Shown in pieces: positions 6,702 through 14,633 of a stretch of DNA of 18,447 bases; the first letter of the stretch is position 1; every line of letters starts with the position of its first letter. This DNA comes from Ruminococcaceae bacterium UBA7030 (GTDB lineage: Bacteria > Bacillota > Clostridia > Oscillospirales > Acutalibacteraceae). The position numbers and the translations under genes were made by a program. The DNA lies in assembly GCA_002494125.1 (NCBI GenBank), contig DLBD01000150.1, positions 1 to 18,447 on the forward strand. Direction: 5' to 3'. The notes beneath the pieces are model-generated. The model worked only from the letters and a program-made list of their open reading frames with translations, did no database searches and had not been told where the DNA came from.

Positions 6702-9623
6702 TTATACTCCTATTGTAATAATTTCAAACGGCTTATATTCGATAACATCCGTTTCGCCTTCAAACTCTTCAAGCATATTGAGGAGCTTCACTTTCTTATC
6801 AAGCTTTATTTTTCCTCTTCTTCCATCCTGCTCGCAAAGTCTGATTACTGTCATTTTGCCGTCTTCTGATTTCTTCATAGCCTGAAGGTAAAGCGGCTCA
6901 AAGGCTTGTCCTTTATACTCAACATCAGCCTTAATAAGCGGCTCGTTGAATTGTATCGCAAGGCGGTTTACTCCGGCGCTTACAGCATCAGCCTTATGGG
7001 GATAAATCATATAGCAGAAGGTATGGACGCCCATATCGCTTGTAACATCAGGCCTTATTGTAGCACGAAGAAGAGAAAGCGACATCTTATTTTTGTCAAG
7101 ACCGATACCGTACTTGCAGTCGTTAATTATTGCAATACCGCCATCGGTTTCGGAAAGGTCAGTCCAGTTGTGCTGACACACTTCAAACCTTGCCTTCTGC
7201 CAAGATGTATTTTTATGAGTATCTCTTTCAATAAAGCCGGCTGACGTGTCGCAAAGTGCTTTTCTTGAAAGTATATTGCAGCCGAATTCAGCCTTTGCGA
7301 GTCTGTGCTTTTCGTTCCAGTTTACCCTGTTTTCAACCTCTATAGCACGACTGCGTCTGAAAAGCTTAACTCTCATAGTCCACTCAGACTTGTCTGTTGC
7401 AAGCACTGTTTCAAACGCTGCACACTCACCGTCAAGCTCCTGAAGCTCAAGAGGCTTTTTTACGATAAACTCATATTCCTTTTCCTTATAATTCGGAAGA
7501 ATATCCCATGCGTCGTAATTACCTGGAGTGTCCGAATAAAGCTTTAACTTATTAAACTCACCGTTATTCCACTGTCTGTCAATTTCCTTGTCGTAAAGTG
7601 AGGAAATTGAGCCGTCGCAATTAAATGAAATCTTATAAAACGGAGTTTCAATTTCATCTCCTACAGTAATCCATTTGCCGTTATAGCTTGTCTTTCGAAG
7701 ATTTGCCGAAGAAAGAGCCGGCATATTCGGAATAATCCAATTCCCTTTTACTCCGTATCTTGTTGAAGAACCATTTTTATTAGCAACAAAAGTAAGCGCA
7801 TCACGTGTAAAATTAAGAGTATTAAAATACTTTGACCCTTTACCTATAATTCTGTCAACACGCTTTTCAATATCATTATAATCTGAAAGTGCATCCTCAT
7901 AAACAGGATGAATATGAGAGCCGGGTAAAATATCGTGAAACTGATTTATTAAAAGTTTTTTATAAAGAGCAGTAATCTCATCGGTATTATCCTCTCCCCT
8001 TAATACAGAAAGCATTTCTGCAGTTCGAAGCTTGTGTTCAAGACGCCTGTTAAACTTTTTAAGATTTGCTTTTGTGGTAAAAGTACCTCTGTGCATTTCA
8101 AGATAAAGTTCGCCGTCCCAAACCTCAAGGTTAGGGTTGTCCTTAAGGTTTTTTTCAAGATATTCAGCACCTCCCATATGCTCACATTTAGGCATAACGG
8201 AAAGTTTATCAAAGCGGTGCATAAGCTCAATCATTTCTTCTGTGCAACCTGAGCCGCCATCACCATAGCCAAACATATTCATAGTCTGCCCGCCGCTGTC
8301 CTTGTCGATATATGCCTCCCAGTTTTCCTGAATCTGCGAAGGCATATTCCATGTAATAAAATGAGTCGGAGGAACGCAGGCATAAACCTCGCTTGAATCA
8401 ATACCCTTCCAAATGAAATTGTTATGAGGAAATCTGTTTGTATCATTCCAGGTTGACATCTTATTGGAAACAAAATAATCAACGCCTGATTTTTTAAGTA
8501 TTTGCGGTAAAATCCAGCTATTTCCGAAAACATCCGGAAGCCATGCATTATTTACAGTTTTACCGAACATGCGCTTGTAGGTCTGCTGCCCGTACAAACA
8601 CTGACGAATGAGCGATTCAGCGCATGGAATATTACAGTCAGGCTCAACATACATAGCACCAACAGGCTCAAACTGACCCGCCTTAACTTTCTTTTTCAAC
8701 TCTGCAAAAACATCAGGGTAATACTTTTCAAGGGTTTCATAAACATAAGGCTGAGTATGAGTATATTTGAAATCCTTGTACTTATCCATAAGACGAAGCT
8801 GAATTAAAACAGTTCGCAAGTTTTTTTGCACAGCGTGAATTCTGCGCCAATAATAAGCAATGTCAAGATGCGAATGTGCAATAAGCGCAACATCTCCGTT
8901 GCCCTTGTAATTATCATTTGCATAGATAACATCATCAATATACTTTTTACACTCGTTAACGCCGTCAAGATTATCGCTTTCAAAGTCAATAAAGTTCATA
9001 GCGTTGTTGAGCTCTTTGTTAAGAAATTCTCTGTAATCCTCACTGAAAAGTTCGCTTTGTGCAATGTCGAGAAGAAGCTCGAAATCCCACACTAAATCTT
9101 GCACTTTATGATTAACTGTGCAGATATATGCGCCCTCAAAAATCTGACGACAACCTCTTACAGAAAGTGATTCGGGATTCCTTTCATCATCAGGCTTTGA
9201 ACGGTTATAACCCATCATCTCAAAATGAAGCGTCTTCTTGTCATTAATGTATGGTGAAAGAAGCATCCTTTCACGGTTAGGGTCAACTCCGCCAACATAT
9301 TTTCCGTTAACCTTTACGCAGATTTCTGCAGCGGTTTTAAGAGAAAACCACAATTCTTTACCCTGAAGCTCTTTCGGTATTTTCACATCGGCTTTGATGA
9401 AAGCAGTTCCGTCAGGGGTAAAATACATATCGCCTTTTTTCAGCGGACGATAATCATCCGAATAATACTCAAACTCCATTTCAGATATTTGACGTGCGTC
9501 ACGGATTAGAAGGTTTTCAATCTCCCACTTGGTGTCATAAATATGTCTTTTCAGCCAGCCAAAGCGAAGTGCTGTCCACTCCTCAGGACGCATTGAACGC
9601 CTTACAACTTTAATATGTGCCAT
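6702..9623 (-). CDS. Glycoside hydrolase family 38 alpha-mannosidase
   Basis: GH38 enzymes cleave alpha-linked mannose with retention, using a zinc-type metal. The 973-residue protein has an N-terminal accessory domain to about residue 240. The catalytic domain then shows AHSHLDIAYYW at 249-259 (metal ligands His252 and Asp254), WLPDVFG at 361-367 with the nucleophile Asp364, and QFHDILPGSHI at 561-571 (His563). A large C-terminal beta-sandwich region follows. No signal peptide or membrane segment is visible, so it should be cytoplasmic and act on imported mannosides. The start ATG 9623 has a strong AAGGAGG about 9 bases upstream. It sits downstream of a phosphohexomutase, consistent with mannose or glycan use. 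Linkage specificity cannot be read. Confidence 0.92.
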   Translation of the reverse strand: MAHIKVVRRSMRPEEWTALRFGWLKRHIYDTKWEIENLLIRDARQISEMEFEYYSDDYRPLKKGDMYFTPDGTAFIKADVKIPKELQGKELWFSLKTAAEICVKVNGKYVGGVDPNRERMLLSPYINDKKTLHFEMMGYNRSKPDDERNPESLSVRGCRQIFEGAYICTVNHKVQDLVWDFELLLDIAQSELFSEDYREFLNKELNNAMNFIDFESDNLDGVNECKKYIDDVIYANDNYKGNGDVALIAHSHLDIAYYWRRIHAVQKNLRTVLIQLRLMDKYKDFKYTHTQPYVYETLEKYYPDVFAELKKKVKAGQFEPVGAMYVEPDCNIPCAESLIRQCLYGQQTYKRMFGKTVNNAWLPDVFGNSWILPQILKKSGVDYFVSNKMSTWNDTNRFPHNNFIWKGIDSSEVYACVPPTHFITWNMPSQIQENWEAYIDKDSGGQTMNMFGYGDGGSGCTEEMIELMHRFDKLSVMPKCEHMGGAEYLEKNLKDNPNLEVWDGELYLEMHRGTFTTKANLKKFNRRLEHKLRTAEMLSVLRGEDNTDEITALYKKLLINQFHDILPGSHIHPVYEDALSDYNDIEKRVDRIIGKGSKYFNTLNFTRDALTFVANKNGSSTRYGVKGNWIIPNMPALSSANLRKTSYNGKWITVGDEIETPFYKISFNCDGSISSLYDKEIDRQWNNGEFNKLKLYSDTPGNYDAWDILPNYKEKEYEFIVKKPLELQELDGECAAFETVLATDKSEWTMRVKLFRRSRAIEVENRVNWNEKHRLAKAEFGCNILSRKALCDTSAGFIERDTHKNTSWQKARFEVCQHNWTDLSETDGGIAIINDCKYGIGLDKNKMSLSLLRATIRPDVTSDMGVHTFCYMIYPHKADAVSAGVNRLAIQFNEPLIKADVEYKGQAFEPLYLQAMKKSEDGKMTVIRLCEQDGRRGKIKLDKKVKLLNMLEEFEGETDVIEYKPFEIITIGV

Positions 9624-9637
9624 GCTTCAATACCTCC

Positions 9638-9880
9638 TTATACATCTTGAAAGTAAGGTTTCTTTCTAATCGCATTGACCTTAACTTTCTTTTTAAGCTC
9701 CCTATCAATTTCAGACTCTATCCAGCTTGTACATCTTTCAAGAATTAAACATTTTGAGCACTCTCCTCTGAAAACAAGAGTGAGCACATCACCTTCAAGC
9801 GACACGAATTCAACCCATCCGCCGTCTCCCTGAAGCTTTGGCTGTAAAACCTTTTCAACATATGTTTGAACCTTGTTCAT
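9638..9880 (-). CDS. NifU-like (Nfu C-terminal) domain protein
   Basis: This 80-residue protein matches the NifU C-terminal domain, which assembles or carries Fe-S clusters. Its start resembles the family pattern 'xxPxLQxDGGxVE' (residues 12-24), and residues 39-44 read GECSKC with Cys41 and Cys44 as the CxxC pair. It departs from the family in having Leu rather than Pro after the second Cys, and it carries an extra Cys50. The start ATG 9880 is preceded by GGAG with 7-base spacing, 14 bases after the phosphomutase stop. Scaffold genes iscU and sufU are not nearby. It may serve the [4Fe-4S] fumarase subunit encoded three genes upstream in the same string, but that is inference. Confidence 0.75.
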   Translation of the reverse strand: MNKVQTYVEKVLQPKLQGDGGWVEFVSLEGDVLTLVFRGECSKCLILERCTSWIESEIDRELKKKVKVNAIRKKPYFQDV

Positions 9881-9894
9881 AGCAAATCTCCGAT

Positions 9895-11544
9895 TTATGA
9901 ATTAATAATATCGCCGATAATCTTTCTGATATTCTGAAGCTTAACATCGGCATTTTCACGGTCTTTTTCTACTATCGAATAATATACCTTAATCTTCGGC
10001 TCCGTTCCCGACGGCCTTACTGCCATCCATGAGCCGTTACCCCAAATGTATTTAAGCACATTTTCTTTTGGCAAATCTTTAATACCCTGTGAATAATCAA
10101 TTATATCACTTACGCCTTCAAAAAGTGATGTTCCCTTTTGTCTGAAATAGGTCATAAGATCCTGAATCTTCTGTGCACCGTCCTTACCTCTCAGAACAAA
10201 TGAATCAAGATAATCAAGATAATAGCCGTATTCGTCATATATTTCATCTAACGCATCGACAAGCGTTTTGCCTTGGTTTTTATACCATGAAGCCATCTGA
10301 CAGATGAGCATTGAAGAAACAACCGCATCCTTGTCTCTGGCGTGAGTGCCGACAAGATAGCCATATGACTCCTCATAGCCGATAACAAATTCCTGTTTGC
10401 CGGTCATTTCAAATTTATTAATCTTGTCGCCGATATACTTAAAACCGGTAAGCGTTTCTTCAATAATAAGACCGTAGCTTCTCGCAATATTAGCGCCAAG
10501 CTCTGATGTGACAATGGTTTTTACAAGTGTTGACTTTTCATTTAGGCTTGCTTTTTTCATTTCAAGAACAAATTTTACAAGCACCGCACCCGTTTGATTT
10601 CCGGTAAAAAGTTTGTAGTCATCTCCGTTTTTAACAGCAATACCAACTCTGTCACAGTCGGGGTCCGTACCTAAAACAAGGTCAGCATTGATTTCCTTTG
10701 CCTTTTCAATAGCAAGCGTAAGCGCCGCCTTATCCTCAGGATTTGGCGACTTAACTGTAGGAAAATTTCCGTCGGGCGTCTGCTGCGCCTCAAGCACGGT
10801 TACGTCAAGTCCTTCAAGCACCCTTTGAACAGGAATATTACCCGTTCCGTGAAGCGGGGTATAAACAATTTTAAGGTCGCTTTTTTCTTCATAAAGCGAC
10901 TGCTTTTTAACCTCATTAAGAAATGCGGAAAGTTCCTTTTCTCCGACATACTCAACCATACCTGTGGAAAGATATGTAATTATGCTTTCGCCTTTTTTGT
11001 AAATTGACGAAAAATCTTCAATGGCATTTATAAAGCCGATTGCGTTTTTTGCATCCTCAGTACAAAACTGACAGCCTTTATTGTCATATACCTTATATCC
11101 GTTATACTCCTTAGGGTTGTGGGAAGCAGTAATCATAACGCCGGCATTACATCCGAGATACCTTGTTGTAAAAGAAAGAACGGGAACAGGGACAACTGTT
11201 TCATAAGCATAAACTTTGATACCCTGCGAAGCAAAAACCTGAGCCGCACATTCAAGAAAGGTTCTTGAATTGAGCCTTGTATCGCAAGCAATAGCGACAG
11301 TAATATCGCCGGTATACTTGCTTTTGAGATAGTGAGCAAGGCCGAGTGTAGCCTTGCCGACCGTATACTTATTCATACGGTTTGAGCCTGCGCCCATAAT
11401 GCCACGCAATCCGCCTGTGCCGAATTCAAGGTCCTTATAAAATCTGTCTTCTAAATCCTTTTCATCCGTTACTTCTTTTAGCTCTGACTTTGTTTGCTCG
11501 TCAGCCCATTCAAGCCAGTCGAAATATTTTTCTTTATAATTCAT
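9895..11544 (-). CDS. pgcA: Phosphoglucomutase/phosphomannomutase (PgcA type)
   Basis: Alpha-D-phosphohexomutases interconvert sugar 1- and 6-phosphates. The 549-residue protein has the active-site phosphoserine Ser141 in TASHNP, the metal loop GTDPDCDR with Asp294, Asp296 and Asp298, the sugar-binding loop GYEESYGY at 389-396, and the phosphate-binding loop RPSGTEPKIK at 510-519. The N-terminal FGTGGLRGIMG stretch and the length match the Bacillus PgcA/YhxB type. The start ATG 11544 has AGGAG about 7 bases upstream, nine bases after the methyltransferase stop. Glucose versus mannose preference is not decidable from sequence. The downstream alpha-mannosidase makes mannose phosphate a reasonable alternative substrate. 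Confidence 0.93.
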   Translation of the reverse strand: MNYKEKYFDWLEWADEQTKSELKEVTDEKDLEDRFYKDLEFGTGGLRGIMGAGSNRMNKYTVGKATLGLAHYLKSKYTGDITVAIACDTRLNSRTFLECAAQVFASQGIKVYAYETVVPVPVLSFTTRYLGCNAGVMITASHNPKEYNGYKVYDNKGCQFCTEDAKNAIGFINAIEDFSSIYKKGESIITYLSTGMVEYVGEKELSAFLNEVKKQSLYEEKSDLKIVYTPLHGTGNIPVQRVLEGLDVTVLEAQQTPDGNFPTVKSPNPEDKAALTLAIEKAKEINADLVLGTDPDCDRVGIAVKNGDDYKLFTGNQTGAVLVKFVLEMKKASLNEKSTLVKTIVTSELGANIARSYGLIIEETLTGFKYIGDKINKFEMTGKQEFVIGYEESYGYLVGTHARDKDAVVSSMLICQMASWYKNQGKTLVDALDEIYDEYGYYLDYLDSFVLRGKDGAQKIQDLMTYFRQKGTSLFEGVSDIIDYSQGIKDLPKENVLKYIWGNGSWMAVRPSGTEPKIKVYYSIVEKDRENADVKLQNIRKIIGDIINS

Positions 11545-11553
11545 AGTTTTCTC

Positions 11554-12669
11554 CTATCTGAAATACATATAATACTGACATTTGATCATACCGTTATAAA
11601 GCTTTCGGCGCTTGTCCGCTTTTCTGCCAAAAAGCCTTTCAAACTCCTCATCAGGTGAAATTATACCGTATGACCACCCTTTTTTAGGCACAAGCTTTTC
11701 GCCCATTATTTTATAGAGCCTTTCAGCCTCTTTAATATCGAGCATACGCTCGCCGTATGGCGGGTTTGTTACCAGAGTTCCTCTTTCGCTTTGAGGTGAA
11801 AAATCCTTTATATCAGCAATTGATGTTTTTATAAATTCTTCAACTCCTGCCCTTTTTGCGTTGAGATTTACAAGTTCAAGACTTCTTTTATCAATATCGC
11901 TTCCAAAGGCTATAAAATCAGTATCGGTTTTGACAAATTCAAGGCATCTTTCCTTTTCCGATTTCATTATACCGTCGCTGACAATGCCCCATCTTTCAAA
12001 TGAAAAGTTTCTGTTAAGCCCGGGTGCTATATTATTTGCAAGCATTGCCCCCTCGACAAGAATTGTACCGCTTCCGCAAAACGGGTCATAAAGCGTATGA
12101 TAATGGCGAAGCTTTGAAAGAGAACAAAGAGCAGCAGCAAGAGTTTCTCTTATCGGCGCTGCGTTTGCATCAGGTCGGTATCCCCTCTTATGAAGCGCAA
12201 CGCCTGATGTGTCAAGCATAACAGTAACCTCGTCTTTCATAATAGAAAACTGAATTTGCCTTACCGCACCGGTTTCTTCAAACCACGAAATACCGTAATC
12301 CTCTTTTAGTGATTCAACAATAGCTTTTTTGATAATCTTCTGGCAGTCGGGCACTGAATGTAAGGAAGAGTTAATACTATAACCCTTTACAGGAAAAGTA
12401 TCGCTTACCCCGATAAATTCAGACCAAGGAAGAGCCTTCACTCCCTCGAAAAGCTCGTCAAAACTTGTGGCATTAAACCTGTCAAGACAGATTAGTATTC
12501 TTTCTGAAAAACGGCTGTTTAAGTTTGCTCTTGCAAGTATTGATTCATCGCCATCAAAGAACACACGGCCATTTTCAGCCTTCACGTTTTCAGCCTGTAA
12601 ATATTTTAATTCGTCACTTACCAAGCCTTCAAGGCCGAGAAGACAAGGTGCAACCATTTGCATATACAT
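11554..12669 (-). CDS. THUMP-domain class I SAM-dependent RNA methyltransferase (RlmL/YpsC-like)
   Basis: This is a predicted guanine-N2 type RNA methyltransferase, probably acting on 23S rRNA. The 371-residue protein has an N-terminal ferredoxin-like and THUMP RNA-binding region (about 1-160). A Rossmann methyltransferase domain follows, with the SAM loop DPFCGSGT at 195-202, an acidic motif at GSDIDKRS (256-263), and the catalytic NPPY tetrad at 302-305. It corresponds to the N-terminal half of E. coli RlmL and to stand-alone Firmicutes YpsC. The start ATG 12669 has AAGGAA about 7 bases upstream; the ATG at 12663 is less well placed. It lies 12 bases after the fumarase subunit stop. The exact target base is not proven. 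Confidence 0.88.
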   Translation of the reverse strand: MYMQMVAPCLLGLEGLVSDELKYLQAENVKAENGRVFFDGDESILARANLNSRFSERILICLDRFNATSFDELFEGVKALPWSEFIGVSDTFPVKGYSINSSLHSVPDCQKIIKKAIVESLKEDYGISWFEETGAVRQIQFSIMKDEVTVMLDTSGVALHKRGYRPDANAAPIRETLAAALCSLSKLRHYHTLYDPFCGSGTILVEGAMLANNIAPGLNRNFSFERWGIVSDGIMKSEKERCLEFVKTDTDFIAFGSDIDKRSLELVNLNAKRAGVEEFIKTSIADIKDFSPQSERGTLVTNPPYGERMLDIKEAERLYKIMGEKLVPKKGWSYGIISPDEEFERLFGRKADKRRKLYNGMIKCQYYMYFR

Positions 12670-12681
12670 AAAAAGATTCCT

Positions 12682-13527
12682 TTATAATTCTTGAGATGCG
12701 TGTCTTGTAACATGACAGCCTACATTTACCGCAACGGGAAGACCTGCAATATGAGTAGGATAAGTTTCTATATTGACACAAAGCGCCGTTGTTTTTCCGC
12801 CAAAGCCTTGCGGACCGATATCAAGAGCGTTGATTTTTTCAAGTATTTCTTCTTCCATTGCTTTATAAAACTCGTTATCATTACGCTTTGAAACATTACG
12901 GCAAAGCGCTTTCTTTGCGAGAATGGCACTATACTCAAAATCACCGCCTATACCAACGCCTATAACAACGGGAGGACAGGGATTTGAACCGGCTTTTTTA
13001 ACTGTATCAACTACAAAGCCGATTATATCTTCCCTTTTTGCAGAAGGCGTAAACATTTTAAGAGCGCTCATATTTTCGCTGCCAAATCCTTTTGGCGCAG
13101 CTGTAATCTTAATTTTGTCGCCGTCAATTATTCTTGTATGGATAATTGCAGGCGTATTGTCGTTAGTATTAACTCTGTCAATAAAAGGGTCTCGGACAAC
13201 TGACTTTCGAAGAAGTCCGTTTATGTATCCATTACTTACACCCTTATTTACTGCATCTTCAAAAGAGCCGTTTACTATGTGGCAATCCTGACCTATTTCG
13301 GCAAATATTACCGCCATACCTGTATCCTGACATATCGGTATATCAAGCTCTTTTGCAGCGTCTATATTCGACTGTAAATCATCAAGTATCGACGAAGCAG
13401 TCGCATTGTTTTCGCTTATCTTAGCACAGGATATACAATCAACAAGGTCGTCGGGTAATACTTTATTTGCTTTAATCACAAGTTCTTCGACCGTTTTGGA
13501 TATTAATGAAGCATCAATTTCTCTCAT
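12682..13527 (-). CDS. fumA: Class I fumarate hydratase, alpha subunit
   Basis: This is the iron-sulphur half of a two-subunit class I fumarase (related to L-tartrate dehydratase alpha), converting fumarate and malate. Three cysteines expected to hold the [4Fe-4S] cluster are present: Cys66 in CQDTG, Cys184 in NPCPP, and Cys271 in GCHVTRH. I start at ATG 13527 (281 residues, usual for the subunit) because AGAGG sits 8 bases upstream. A longer reading from 13575 would place 16 extra residues inside a terminator hairpin and is unlikely. The beta subunit normally follows directly, but here the next gene is an RNA methyltransferase. Tartrate dehydratase activity cannot be excluded. Confidence 0.9.
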   Translation of the reverse strand: MREIDASLISKTVEELVIKANKVLPDDLVDCISCAKISENNATASSILDDLQSNIDAAKELDIPICQDTGMAVIFAEIGQDCHIVNGSFEDAVNKGVSNGYINGLLRKSVVRDPFIDRVNTNDNTPAIIHTRIIDGDKIKITAAPKGFGSENMSALKMFTPSAKREDIIGFVVDTVKKAGSNPCPPVVIGVGIGGDFEYSAILAKKALCRNVSKRNDNEFYKAMEEEILEKINALDIGPQGFGGKTTALCVNIETYPTHIAGLPVAVNVGCHVTRHASQEL

Positions 13528-13548
13528 ATTATTTACCTCTGATAAATC

Positions 13549-13580
13549 AAAAAAGACCGATAATATATTTATCATCGGTC
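13549..13580 (-). terminator. Intrinsic terminator after divIC, before the fumarase gene
   Basis: GACCGAT (13555-13561) pairs with ATCGGTC (13574-13580), and the inner AT/AT pairs extend the stem across one mismatch. Reading the minus strand, the stem is followed by six Ts (13549-13554). It ends the divIC transcript only about 20 bases before the fumarase SD. I see no clear promoter between them, so read-through or attenuation may feed the fumarase genes. Confidence 0.8.
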
Positions 13581-13589
13581 AGTAATTAT

Positions 13590-13919
13590 TTATTCGCCTG
13601 CAGAAATGTCATAGAAAACAGTTTCGTCAGATTTTACATATCCCTTTTCACGAGCCTTTTGTTCTATATAGGCGTTTTTATCATCGCTTTCAAGAACCTC
13701 GTTAAGCTGTGCGTTTTCCTCTTCAACTGCGGCAACCTGGGCAGCGACCTCATCCCTTTTGACCTCAAGCCTGCTGATGTCGGCGCTGTTTTTTGCGATA
13801 GTTATGCCTGAAAAGGCAAAAAGAGCAACAAAGGCTACAATGATAATACAAATAGGTAAATTCTTTTTTTCAAGAACAAAGTCTTTAACTGAAAATTTCT
13901 TTTTTGCTTTGCTTCTCAT
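13590..13919 (-). CDS. divIC: Septum formation protein DivIC/FtsL-like
   Basis: DivIC is a small bitopic division protein that joins FtsL and DivIB at the septum. The protein (109 residues from ATG 13919) has a basic cytoplasmic tail, one membrane helix at about 21-43, an extracytoplasmic coiled coil at about 44-78, and the family's C-terminal YIEQKAREKGYVKSDETVF-type segment (84-102). I chose the ATG at 13919 because AAAGGTG lies about 8 bases before it. A GTG at 13928 would lie within that SD. It overlaps the 3' end of yabQ by 35 bases and sits in the yabP-yabQ-divIC order seen in Bacillus. FtsL proteins look similar, but the neighbourhood favours DivIC. Confidence 0.9.
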   Translation of the reverse strand: MRSKAKKKFSVKDFVLEKKNLPICIIIVAFVALFAFSGITIAKNSADISRLEVKRDEVAAQVAAVEEENAQLNEVLESDDKNAYIEQKAREKGYVKSDETVFYDISAGE

Positions 13920-14334
13920 TTTTATCACCTTTATGTTTTCTCTTTAACGAACGCTTACTATTATTAGCTTTATTATATAATATATTATATAATGATTGCA
14001 ATAGTTTTTTTATTTTTTTTGCTTTTAATTTAAGCGCAATTCGCATTTTGAGAAGAAGTTTGCAAAGCCACTTTTCGAGCCTTTGTGTAATAATACCAAG
14101 CGAGTATATGTATATAAGAAAGCCTATAAATATAACAAGGAAAAGAAGTATTCTTATGTTACCGTTTTCGAAAGCAAGAAAAAAAATATAGCAAATAAAA
14201 GCGCTGATTACCCAAAAAATAAAATCAGGGAAAAAGCTTTTTCTTAATACTATTCTGAAAAAACGTGCAACATCATATATAACACCGAGAATAACCCCTG
14301 TCAGCACGGCATAAAAGAAAGAATCAGGAGCCAA
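13885..14334 (-). CDS. yabQ: Spore cortex biosynthesis protein YabQ
   Basis: YabQ is a mother-cell membrane protein needed for spore cortex formation in Bacillus. The 149-residue product starts with a hydrophobic stretch whose FFYAVLTGVILGVIYDVAR pattern is typical of YabQ N-termini. Two further membrane segments follow (about 37-55 and 60-82), then a long, very basic C-terminal tail (about 88-149). No ATG suits the start. The TTG at 14334, with AAGAGG about 4 bases upstream, is my choice. The frame stays open further upstream (residues ILQYLRGF precede), so a rarer upstream start is possible. It overlaps yabP by 11 bases and divIC by 35, implying coupling. Confidence 0.82.
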   Translation of the reverse strand: MAPDSFFYAVLTGVILGVIYDVARFFRIVLRKSFFPDFIFWVISAFICYIFFLAFENGNIRILLFLVIFIGFLIYIYSLGIITQRLEKWLCKLLLKMRIALKLKAKKIKKLLQSLYNILYNKANNSKRSLKRKHKGDKNEKQSKKEIFS

Positions 14335-14590
14335 AAAGCCTCTTAAATACTGAAGAATGAGATAATTTTTCGCTGTAACTTAAGGATGATATTTTACCGC
14401 TTATATTCATAATTCCGGACTCGAGAGAAAGCTCTTCAATATGAAGGAGCTCCCCTTTAACAGAAAGCTCACCGAATTCACATATTGCGATAATCTCTTC
14501 CTCATTAAAGGAATCAACATCTGTAACACCGGTTAAAGCGAGGGATTGTCTGTCAGTAAGAGTTAAGATATGCCGTACTTCGTTTTCCAT
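14324..14590 (-). CDS. yabP: Sporulation protein YabP
   Basis: YabP is a small sporulation protein of the YabP/YqfC family, required for normal spore cortex in Bacillus. The 88-residue protein has the family pattern: HxLxLxxR near residues 7-14, then LTGVTDVDSFNEEEI, GELSVKGELLHIEEL (about 40-54), and a final beta strand with ISSLSYSE near 67-74. No membrane segment or signal is present. The start ATG 14590 uses the SD GCAGGTG 7 bases upstream. That SD is the 3' arm of a perfect hairpin (see separate entry), so translation or read-through may be controlled. Position between rqcP and yabQ matches the Bacillus order. Confidence 0.9.
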   Translation of the reverse strand: MENEVRHILTLTDRQSLALTGVTDVDSFNEEEIIAICEFGELSVKGELLHIEELSLESGIMNISGKISSLSYSEKLSHSSVFKRLFGS

Positions 14591-14591
14591 A

Positions 14592-14621
14592 AAAAATCAC
14601 CTGCTTAATTATATGCAGGTG
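14592..14621 (-). terminator. Hairpin that contains the yabP ribosome binding site
   Basis: CACCTGC (14598-14604) pairs perfectly with GCAGGTG (14615-14621) around a 10-base loop. On the minus strand the second arm is followed by ATTTTTT and then the yabP ATG. It has the form of an intrinsic terminator after rqcP. Because its 3' arm is the yabP SD (AGGTG), it could instead hide the ribosome binding site. Both roles are possible. Confidence 0.75.
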
Positions 14622-14633
14622 AAGTGTTAATAA

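Noticed and set aside
9624..9637. Possible small separate gene between the NifU-like and GH38 genes
   Set aside because: The gap is 14 bases and holds only the SD region for the mannosidase.
13528..13575. N-terminal extension of the fumarase alpha subunit (start at 13575)
   Set aside because: The extra 16 residues fall inside a terminator hairpin and its T-run, while the ATG at 13527 has a good SD and gives the usual family length.
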